DNA of 5,204 nt from Kingella oralis (GTDB taxonomy: Bacteria > Pseudomonadota > Gammaproteobacteria > Burkholderiales > Neisseriaceae): contig CAJPSG010000107.1 in the NCBI GenBank assembly GCA_905373195.1, positions 1-5,204 of the forward strand, given 5' to 3'. Position 1 is the first letter of the stretch; each line of letters begins with the position of its first letter. This document shows positions 1-5,106 of this stretch, in pieces. The notes beneath the pieces are model-generated. The model saw only the letters and a list, made by a program, of their open reading frames with translations, was not told the DNA's origin and made no database searches. Made by a program: the position numbers and the translations under genes.

Positions 1-1130
1 CCTTTATCATGCCCGCCCAAGCCACGCGCTTTGAGTTTGCTGGCGGCGATTTCGGCTTCCGATTTATTGGGGAACGAGCCTGTTTTCACGCGATAAACCT
101 TGCCTTTATCGGTGTTGATTTCTTCAATAGATGAAGAATAGTTCAGCCCTTTCATTTTTTGCTGCGCGGCTTTGGCGGCGTTGAGGTCGCGGTATGCGCC
201 CACTTGCACGCTGGCGCGTTTTTCTTTGCTGGCTACGGCTTTTTCCCCACGAGGACTTCCTTCGGTCGCAGGTTGCCGTGTCGCGGCTTTGTTGGCAGCT
301 TTATCGTCGGCTTTTTTCGGCGCGGCGGCTTTGGCTTGCGCGGTGCGTTCGGCGGCGGCTTTTTGCTGTGCCAACAGTTTGGCGCGTTCGGCGCGGCGGG
401 CTTCATCGGTGGCGGCTTTTTGCTCGGCGGCGCGTTCCAATGCGGCTTTTTGTTTGGCGGCGCGTTCGGCTTCGGCTTTGGCGACTACTTCTTGCGCTTG
501 TTTACGGCGCGTTTCATCGGCGCGGGCTTTGGCGATGCGTTCTTGCTCGGCGCGGGCGCGGGCTTCGGCACGTTCTTGGCGGGCTTCGGCGCGTTTGCGG
601 GCGGCTTCTTCACGCGCTTGTTGTTGCTCTAAACGGCGTTGTTCACGCGCTTTGCGTTGTTCTTCGCGGCGCAAACGGCGTTGCTCGGCAAGGCTGGCTT
701 GGCTGTCAGCATCGGCTAGCGTGGGCGCGGGGGTGGCGGTTGGCGTTGGCGTGCGTGTTTTTGCGCTGGTGTTGTTTTGCGCCAACGGCGTTACAGGTTT
801 CACCACGCGCGCGCTGGGCGAGCTGGACGTAATAGGGCGGCTGGCTTCGGCGGCGGTTAAAGTGGGTACGGTGGACGCGGTTTGCGGGGCAACGCCGCTG
901 GGGCGCAGCACTTCGGTGGTAACGTGCTGTTGCTGCTGCGGCTGTGCCATTTTGGGCTCAATGTTGTCTTTGGGACCATTGCTGGCAACGGCGGCAAACA
1001 AGCCCCCCGCCAACACGGTAATCGCGCCTGCGCCGATGAGGCGACGGCGGTTTTTGTTTTTCAGGTGTTCGTATTCGTCTAACACGTCTTGGTTGTTGTG
1101 GTGCTCGGGGTTGGGGGATTCGGGATTCAT
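1..1130 (-). other. SPOR-domain (DedD/FtsN-like) module; may also be expressed from an internal ATG at 1130
   Basis: Seen: Met447 of the long frame (ATG, 1130-1128) opens a segment shaped like a stand-alone bitopic SPOR protein. It has a short acidic cytosolic tail (DEYEHLKNKNRRR), a 19-residue hydrophobic span, a periplasmic linker, about 145 residues of TolA-like charged helix, and a C-terminal SPOR fold (SVQVGAY, then KVYRVKTGSFPNKSEAE). Known: SPOR domains bind glycan strands stripped of stem peptides at the septum, and such proteins assist cell division and daughter-cell separation. A dedD-like gene commonly follows folC in proteobacteria. An AGAAAG about 10 nt upstream of this ATG is a possible weak ribosome site. 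The SPOR fold is nearly complete at the left edge, so the stop is probably only a few codons away. Gonococcal Tpc (tetrapac) may be a relative, but this is uncertain recall. Confidence 0.75.
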
Positions 1131-2468
1131 GTTTTCGGGTCTTTCTGATGATACTTGGGCGGCGGCTTGGGTTGCCGCTTCGCTGGAATGGGCGTTGCTG
1201 GCGTTTGCTTTGTCTTTCAGGCCGCCTAAAACTTCGGCTACGGTGTGAAACGAGCCAAACACAATTATTCTATCATTTTCCGTAACTTGCGATAAGGCGG
1301 CGGTGTAGGCAGCCTGAATGGTGTTGTGGGGGTGGATGGCTTGAATGTTGTGTTTTTTCAGCTTGGCGGTGAGTGCGGTGAGCGTCATGCCGCGCGGCAA
1401 ATCCAGCGGGGCGATGTACCATTCGTCGATGCTGCCTTGCAGGGTGTTGATAACGGCATCGCTGTCTTTATCGGCAAGGATGCTGAACACGGCAATCGTG
1501 CGTTTGGCGGGCAGGGCGTTGAGGCTGCTGGCAAGGGCGCGGGCGGCGTGCGGGTTGTGCGCCACGTCTAAAATGATTTCAGGCTGCTGTTGGATGATTT
1601 GAAAACGCGCGGTGTTTTGCGCTTGGGCGATGCCTTGCGCCAATGCTTCGTTGCTCACAGGCAGCTGCTGGCGCATGATTTGCACGGCGGCGACGGCGCA
1701 AGCGGCGTTGTTGAGCTGGAACGCGCCTTGCAAGGCAGGCAGCGGTAAATCAATTTTCAGGCTGCCGTTGTTGGCTTGCCATTGCCAGCTATCAATGCGC
1801 GCAAGGTAGGAAAATTGGTGATTGAGTTGCAACAGCTTGGCGCCGATGTTTTTGGCGTGTTGCCCCAGCGAATGCGGCGCGGGGTCTTGCCCAAAAATGG
1901 CGGGCTTGCCTGCGCGGAAAATGCCTGCTTTCTCTTTGGCGATTTGCTCCACCGTGTCGCCCAGATAGGTTTGGTGTTCCAAATCCACGCTGGTAACAAT
2001 GGCGCAATCGGCATCAAAAACATTGACCGCATCCAGCCGCCCGCCCAAGCCCACTTCCAAAATCATCACGTCCACTTGATGCAGCCTGAAAATATCCACG
2101 GCGGCTAGGGTGTTAAATTCAAAATAGGTGAGCGACACATCGCCGCGCGCCGCTTCAATGCGTTCAAACGCGGCTACAATGTCTTCATCGCTCACGGGCT
2201 GGTTGTTGATGGCGATGCGTTCGTTAAAGCGCAGCAGATGCGGGCTGGTGAGCATGCCGACTTTGTAGCCCGCTGCGGTGTAGATGTGCGACAAAAACGC
2301 GCAGGTTGAGCCTTTGCCGTTGGTGCCGCCCACGATAATCACGGGGCAGGCTGGGGCAAGGTTCATCGCGTTTTTCACTTGGGTAACGCGGGTTAAGCCC
2401 ATGTCTATGGTGGTGGGGTGGGCAGTTTCTAAATGGGCGAGCCATTGGGGGAGGGTTTTACTTTGCAT
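1..2468 (-). CDS. folC: FolC (folylpolyglutamate/dihydrofolate synthase) joined in frame to a SPOR-domain membrane protein; 3' end outside window
   Basis: Residues 1 to about 416 are a complete FolC, a cytosolic Mur-ligase-like enzyme that adds glutamate to dihydropteroate and to folates. Visible motifs: P-loop GTNGKGS (48-54), TSPHL (74-78), YFEF (115-118), EVGLGGRLDA (138-147), EKAGI with the probable carbamylated Lys (179-183), DVAHNP (301-306) and a C-terminal FGSFHTVAEV (404-413). E. coli FolC is about 420 residues, so the domain is full length. The frame then continues with no stop: a linker rich in Ala, Ser and Gln (417-446), basic KNKNRRR (470-476), one membrane span (about 477-495), a Pro/Thr/Gln-rich stretch, a long charged Ala/Arg/Glu/Gln helix region (about 590-735) and a SPOR domain from SVQVGAY (753-759) to the edge. 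At least 822 residues are visible. The start at 2468 matches FolC N-termini, although no clear Shine-Dalgarno site precedes it. FolC identity is very secure; whether one polypeptide is made is open. Confidence 0.9.
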   Translation of the reverse strand, partial: MQSKTLPQWLAHLETAHPTTIDMGLTRVTQVKNAMNLAPACPVIIVGGTNGKGSTCAFLSHIYTAAGYKVGMLTSPHLLRFNERIAINNQPVSDEDIVAAFERIEAARGDVSLTYFEFNTLAAVDIFRLHQVDVMILEVGLGGRLDAVNVFDADCAIVTSVDLEHQTYLGDTVEQIAKEKAGIFRAGKPAIFGQDPAPHSLGQHAKNIGAKLLQLNHQFSYLARIDSWQWQANNGSLKIDLPLPALQGAFQLNNAACAVAAVQIMRQQLPVSNEALAQGIAQAQNTARFQIIQQQPEIILDVAHNPHAARALASSLNALPAKRTIAVFSILADKDSDAVINTLQGSIDEWYIAPLDLPRGMTLTALTAKLKKHNIQAIHPHNTIQAAYTAALSQVTENDRIIVFGSFHTVAEVLGGLKDKANASNAHSSEAATQAAAQVSSERPENMNPESPNPEHHNNQDVLDEYEHLKNKNRRRLIGAGAITVLAGGLFAAVASNGPKDNIEPKMAQPQQQQHVTTEVLRPSGVAPQTASTVPTLTAAEASRPITSSSPSARVVKPVTPLAQNNTSAKTRTPTPTATPAPTLADADSQASLAEQRRLRREEQRKAREQRRLEQQQAREEAARKRAEARQERAEARARAEQERIAKARADETRRKQAQEVVAKAEAERAAKQKAALERAAEQKAATDEARRAERAKLLAQQKAAAERTAQAKAAAPKKADDKAANKAATRQPATEGSPRGEKAVASKEKRASVQVGAYRDLNAAKAAQQKMKGLNYSSSIEEINTDKGKVYRVKTGSFPNKSEAEIAASKLKARGLGGHDK
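1216..1227 (-). repeat. Degenerate DUS at the FolC/SPOR junction
   Basis: On the minus strand this reads AGGCGGCCTGAA, one mismatch from the local DUS AGGCAGCCTGAA. It lies exactly where FolC homology ends and encodes GGLK. A TAG (1228-1226) overlaps its first bases but is in the +1 frame relative to the open frame. Confidence 0.6.
1307..1318 (+). repeat. Intragenic DNA uptake sequence (exact)
   Basis: AGGCAGCCTGAA lies inside the C-terminal domain of FolC. The minus strand codes IQAAY here, so the uptake element is accommodated in coding sequence rather than in a spacer. Confidence 0.8.
1756..1767 (-). repeat. One-mismatch DUS inside folC
   Basis: The plus strand reads TTCAGGCTGCCG, which differs from the DUS complement at the last base. 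It encodes GSLK in the FolC frame, in a region between conserved motifs where length variation is tolerated. Confidence 0.45.
2079..2090 (+). repeat. One-mismatch DUS inside folC
   Basis: ATGCAGCCTGAA differs from the exact 12-mer at position 2. Position 2 also varies between the AT- and AG-DUS forms of Neisseria, so it may still function in uptake. It codes for FRLH in FolC. Confidence 0.4.
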
Positions 2469-2536
2469 TTTTGGTTGGGATAAGAGGTGTTGGTTTGTTT
2501 GATGGCGCGGGCAGATGTGCTTGCGCTTGGGCTGAT

Positions 2537-2576
2537 AGGCAGCCTGAAAAGCCGTTAGCCTTGTTTCAGGCTGCCT
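2537..2576. repeat. Inverted pair of DUS between plsY and folC (folC-proximal)
   Basis: AGGCAGCCTGAA (2537-2548) faces TTCAGGCTGCCT (2565-2576). The arms extend to a 13-bp perfect stem with a 14-nt loop. No T tract follows the stem toward folC, so efficient Rho-independent termination is doubtful. Uptake is the more secure role. The remaining spacer (2469-2536) shows no convincing promoter or Shine-Dalgarno site for folC. Confidence 0.75.
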
Positions 2577-2583
2577 TAATAGA

Positions 2584-2623
2584 TTTCAGGCTGCCTAAAC
2601 AATGTTTTCAGGCAGCCTGAAAA
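2584..2623 (-). terminator. DUS inverted repeat just after plsY; possible attenuating terminator
   Basis: The plsY stop (TAA, 2631-2629) is followed within 6 nt by a perfect 19-nt palindrome around position 2614 (2605-2623) that contains the DUS at 2610-2621. A second, oppositely oriented DUS lies at 2585-2596. The two can form either the short palindrome hairpin or a 13-bp stem with a 13-nt loop. The stem is GC-rich in its core, but the downstream minus-strand sequence (TCTATTAAGG) has few Ts, so terminator function is only moderately supported. Confidence 0.5.
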
Positions 2624-2628
2624 TGGGT

Positions 2629-3345
2629 TTACGAGCGGTGTGCGTTTTTTTGCAACACCAACACTTGTTCTACTTTTTGCGTGGCGGGTTCAGCCACAGG
2701 CGCAACAGGGTTGGCGGGTTGGGCAGGCGCGGCGGTGTTGCCCACATCAGGCTCGTTGCCTGCTTGCATCCGTTTGATGTTGTCGCGGTGGCGCATAATC
2801 ACCAGCGCAGCCACCACCATCAACGACCAGCCCCAGCTTGGGTGATAAGGATGGGTCATCACGATAAACGCGGTAAACGGCGCACACGCGGCGGCAATCA
2901 AAGCGGCGAGTGAAGATTTTTTGAACTTAAACGCAATCCCCGCCCAAATCAACGCCACCCAAAATGCCGTCCAAAACGACATCGCCAAAATCACGCCAAA
3001 GCCTGTTGCCACGCCTTTGCCGCCTTTAAAGCCGAAGAAAATGGGATACATATGCCCCAGCACCACGCCAATCGCCGCCAAGCCTACGGTGTAATCGGGC
3101 AAACCCAGCCAAGTGGTTAAGCAACGCGCCAAGCCGATGGCAAGCAAGCCTTTAAACGCATCGCCCAGCAGGGTAAAGGCGGCGGCTTTTTTGTTGCCAC
3201 TGCGCAGCACGTTGGTTGCGCCAGGGTTGCCCGAGCCGTAGGTTTTGGGGTCGGGCAAGTTCATTTTTTTGGACACCAACACAGCGGCTGAAATAGAGCC
3301 GATTAGATAAGCCAACACCGCAATCATCAATGCGAATAAGAACAT
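2629..3345 (-). CDS. plsY: Acyl-phosphate:glycerol-3-phosphate acyltransferase PlsY
   Basis: Inner-membrane enzyme that transfers an acyl group from acyl-phosphate to glycerol-3-phosphate, the first step of phosphatidic acid synthesis (partner of PlsX). It is 238 residues when started at ATG 3345. All three family motifs are present: YGSGNPGATNVLRSG (36-50), GHMYPIFFGFKGGKG (97-111) and RHRDNI (185-190). Several hydrophobic spans fit the five-helix topology, beginning with residues 2-24. The frame is open to a GTG at 3384, but the added 13 residues (MIFVIVNERRGVC) do not resemble PlsY, and ATG 3345 has an AAAGG about 12 nt upstream. PlsY is usually about 200 residues; here residues 194-238 form an extra Pro/Ala/Val/Gln-rich tail. 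plsY lies divergent from folB, as is common in proteobacteria, and upstream of folC on the same strand. Confidence 0.95.
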   Translation of the reverse strand: MFLFALMIAVLAYLIGSISAAVLVSKKMNLPDPKTYGSGNPGATNVLRSGNKKAAAFTLLGDAFKGLLAIGLARCLTTWLGLPDYTVGLAAIGVVLGHMYPIFFGFKGGKGVATGFGVILAMSFWTAFWVALIWAGIAFKFKKSSLAALIAAACAPFTAFIVMTHPYHPSWGWSLMVVAALVIMRHRDNIKRMQAGNEPDVGNTAAPAQPANPVAPVAEPATQKVEQVLVLQKNAHRS

Positions 3346-3364
3346 ACAAACACCGCGCCTTTCG

Positions 3365-3393
3365 TTTACAATAACAAAAATCACGCATATTTT
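3365..3393 (+). promoter_or_regulatory. Putative sigma-70 promoter for folB
   Basis: TTTACA (3365-3370) and TATTTT (3388-3393) are separated by 17 bp, close to the TTGACA/TATAAT consensus. Transcription would begin near 3400, giving a leader of about 10 nt before folB. The plsY promoter must lie in the same 65-bp AT-rich gap on the other strand, so the two probably overlap. A weak GGAA (3397-3400) sits 10 nt before the folB ATG. Confidence 0.4.
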
Positions 3394-3410
3394 AACGGAA
3401 CTTTAAGTAA

Positions 3411-3761
3411 ATGGACAAAATTTTCTTACACGGCATGAAAGCCGACACGCTTATCGGCGTGTATGACTGGGAACGCCAGCAGAAACAAACGCTTATCTTG
3501 GATTTAGACATTGTTTTGCCTGAAAACAGCCATCAAGACGACAACATTGAACACACCATTCATTATGGCGAAGTGTGCCAGCTTATCCGCCAAGAGCTTG
3601 CCGATTGCGATTTTAAATTGCTGGAAAGCCTTGCCGAATTCGTTGCCCAGCTTGTGTTTGAACACTATCCCACGCCGCAGCTGCGTTTGCGCGTGAGCAA
3701 GGCGGGCGTGTTGCCCGATGTGCGCGAAGTGGGCATTGAAATAGAACGCCATCGTGTTTAA
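3411..3761 (+). CDS. folB: Dihydroneopterin aldolase FolB
   Basis: Cytosolic enzyme of tetrahydrofolate synthesis that cleaves 7,8-dihydroneopterin to 6-hydroxymethyl-dihydropterin and glycolaldehyde. Its 116 residues are the typical length. Recognisable landmarks are LIGVYDWER (14-22, with the substrate-binding Glu21), HYGEV (51-55, family Tyr52), LLESLAE (70-76, with the pterin-anchoring Glu72) and SKAG (96-99, with the catalytic Lys97), followed by a C-terminal VGIEIER strand. It is divergent from plsY. Its TAA ends 4 nt before the ATG of the downstream deacetylase-like gene, which suggests co-transcription and translational coupling. It shares the folate pathway with folC, about 1 kb away on the other strand. 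Confidence 0.95.
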   Translation: MDKIFLHGMKADTLIGVYDWERQQKQTLILDLDIVLPENSHQDDNIEHTIHYGEVCQLIRQELADCDFKLLESLAEFVAQLVFEHYPTPQLRLRVSKAGVLPDVREVGIEIERHRV

Positions 3762-3765
3762 GCCC

Positions 3766-4914
3766 ATGAACCTGATAACACGCGGCAAAACCCTCTTGGG
3801 CAGCCTGAAACGCCTTGCCAACAAAATCGCCCGCTGGGCGCGGATTCGCTTGCGCCGTGTAATAGGCAGCCTGAAAAGCCATTTGCCTGAAAAACCGCCG
3901 TTTCCCGTGATGCTGATGCTGCGGCAATATCGTTTTGTGCGCGCCAAATTATTGCGCTTGCTGGCGATTAAGGGGCGCACGGCGTGGATATTTTCGCCCG
4001 CTTGCCTTGCCCATTTTGTGAACGGCGAGCATCCCGAAAGCCCGAAGCGACTGGAAGCGATTGAGCGCGTGTTGCGCAAATCGGGCTTGTGGCATTTGCT
4101 GCAAAAAATTGAAGCCCCCGAAGTAACCGACATCCAGCTATCGCGCGTGCACACCCGCAAGTATTTGAACAGCTTGGAAAACCAAATTCCCAGCAATGGC
4201 ACGGTGAAAATTGAAGAAGACACTTATTTAAGCCACGACACGCTTGCCGCCGCCCGCCATGCCGCTGGCGCAGCCATTAAAGCGGTGGACATGGTGATGA
4301 AAAAGCAAGCCAAAAACGCCTTTTGCGCTATCCGCCCGCCCGGTCATCACGCCCATGCCGATAAAGCCGCAGGCTTTTGTTTTATCAACAATGTTGCCGT
4401 GGCTGCCATGCACGCCATCGCCGAATACCGCTTGCAGCGCGTGGCGATTGTGGATTTTGATTTACACCACGGCGATGGCACGGAAGACATTTTTCGCGAT
4501 GATCCGCGCGTGATGCTGCTCTCGTCGTTTGAATATCCGCTTTATCCATTTAGCGGCGTGCCGTTTACGGGCAGCAACCCCAATGTGATTAACTCGCCGC
4601 TGAAAGCGGGCGATGGCAGCAACGAGTTTCGCGACGTGGTGCGCGCCCAATGGCTGCCGCGCCTTGCCAGCTTTCGCCCGCAGATGATATTTTTTGCCGC
4701 AGGCTTTGATGCCCACCGCAACGACGATTTGGGGCATCTGAATTTCACCGAAGCCGATTACGAATGGATTACGCAAAAAATCATGCTGATTGCCAATCGC
4801 CACAGCGAAGGGCGGATTGTTTCGGTGTTAGAAGGCGGCTACAAACTCACCAGCCTTGCCAAAAGCGCGAAAGCGCATATTGCGTGTTTGGTGAAGGCGA
4901 GTCCGTTTATTTGA
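3766..4914 (+). CDS. Histone-deacetylase-superfamily protein (zinc amidohydrolase)
   Basis: Predicted zinc hydrolase that removes acetyl or similar groups from amines (acetyl-lysine or acetylpolyamine); the real substrate is unknown. Numbered from ATG 3766 (382 residues), the fold begins near residue 72 (TAWIFSPACLAHF). It shows HPESPKRL (89-96), RPPGHH with the paired catalytic His194-His195, DFDLHHGDGTE with zinc ligands Asp232 and His234, GFDAHRNDDLG with zinc ligand Asp315, and EGGY with the transition-state Tyr359. All catalytic residues are kept, and the EGGY form resembles bacterial class-II-like HDAH proteins. No signal peptide is evident, so it is probably cytosolic. A basic, amphipathic N-terminal extension of about 70 residues precedes the fold; two GSLK segments in it (12-15, 34-37) are encoded by DUS elements. 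The start is uncertain: GTG 3754 overlaps the folB end, ATG 3766 is closest to it, and ATG 3910 or 3916 would leave the DUS in a noncoding spacer. The TGA stop overlaps a DUS. Confidence 0.88.
   Translation: MNLITRGKTLLGSLKRLANKIARWARIRLRRVIGSLKSHLPEKPPFPVMLMLRQYRFVRAKLLRLLAIKGRTAWIFSPACLAHFVNGEHPESPKRLEAIERVLRKSGLWHLLQKIEAPEVTDIQLSRVHTRKYLNSLENQIPSNGTVKIEEDTYLSHDTLAAARHAAGAAIKAVDMVMKKQAKNAFCAIRPPGHHAHADKAAGFCFINNVAVAAMHAIAEYRLQRVAIVDFDLHHGDGTEDIFRDDPRVMLLSSFEYPLYPFSGVPFTGSNPNVINSPLKAGDGSNEFRDVVRAQWLPRLASFRPQMIFFAAGFDAHRNDDLGHLNFTEADYEWITQKIMLIANRHSEGRIVSVLEGGYKLTSLAKSAKAHIACLVKASPFI
3798..3809 (+). repeat. One-mismatch DUS in the 5' part of the deacetylase-like gene
   Basis: GGGCAGCCTGAA differs from the 12-mer at its first base. 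It encodes GSLK in the basic N-terminal extension, 66 nt before an exact copy in the same orientation and reading frame. Confidence 0.5.
3864..3875 (+). repeat. DNA uptake sequence (exact) in the 5' part of the deacetylase-like gene
   Basis: An exact AGGCAGCCTGAA that encodes GSLK. Its position before the conserved fold leaves open that this stretch is an untranslated folB-to-deacetylase spacer. Confidence 0.75.
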
Positions 4915-4954
4915 GGCAGCCTGAAAACGCGCATAATGCCGTTTCAGGCTGCCT
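4914..4954 (+). terminator. DUS inverted repeat at the stop codon of the deacetylase-like gene; possible terminator
   Basis: The last base of the TGA (4914) is the first base of AGGCAGCCTGAA (4914-4925). The opposite copy is at 4943-4954. The arms give a 13-bp perfect stem, extended by CG after a one-base bulge, with a loop of about 13 nt. The sequence after the stem (ATGGCTGTTTATCC) has only a short T run, so termination is plausible but not strong. The pair also serves as an uptake signal. Confidence 0.55.
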
Positions 4955-4986
4955 ATGGCTGTTTATCCATCTGCCCTATGCCACAA

Positions 4987-5075
4987 AGGCAGCCTGAAAA
5001 CGAACGAAGTGAGTTTCGGCGAAGCCAAAACAAGCACAGCATGTTTTATCAGCGCGCCCCGTTTTCAGGCTGCCT
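4987..5075. repeat. DUS-bounded structured spacer element upstream of nadK
   Basis: AGGCAGCCTGAAAACG (4987-5002) and its perfect complement (5060-5075) form a 16-bp inverted repeat around a 57-nt core. The core holds smaller hairpins: GGC-GAA-GCC (5018-5026), and AAAACA paired with TGTTTT (5027-5047) with a GC/GC inner pair and an ACA loop. No gene is recognised in it, and it could be a dispersed repeat unit. The frame through it is open into nadK by chance or by design. Confidence 0.6.
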
Positions 5076-5106
5076 AATTACTCCCCTGTTTTCCCCATTA
5101 CCCATC

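Noticed and set aside
1228..1231. Phase-variable homopolymer tract at the FolC/SPOR junction
   Set aside because: Four Ts are too few for efficient slipped-strand switching. A one-off indel or a sequence error is more likely.
172..1248. A 358-codon plus-strand open frame, with shorter companions at 159-632 and 194-832
   Set aside because: It is antisense to the SPOR module and its Ala/Arg/Ser/Cys-rich sequence is what the complement of GC-rich Ala/Arg/Glu codons gives. No homology or start signals were seen.
2537..2623. CRISPR-like array because of closely spaced repeats
   Set aside because: The repeats are 12-mers in both orientations with irregular short gaps and match the uptake sequence. 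No cas genes are present.
3346..3384. Longer PlsY from GTG 3384
   Set aside because: The 13 added residues are unlike the family N-terminus and would overlap the promoter region. ATG 3345 begins directly at the first membrane span.
3504..4223. A 239-codon minus-strand open frame across folB and the deacetylase-like gene
   Set aside because: It lies opposite two well-recognised genes and has no recognisable domain.
4936..5106. In-frame upstream extension of NAD kinase from ATG 4936
   Set aside because: It translates DUS and hairpin sequence (RQPEN, FSGCL) and NadK homology starts only after ATG 5107. Kept as an observation, not as the gene start.
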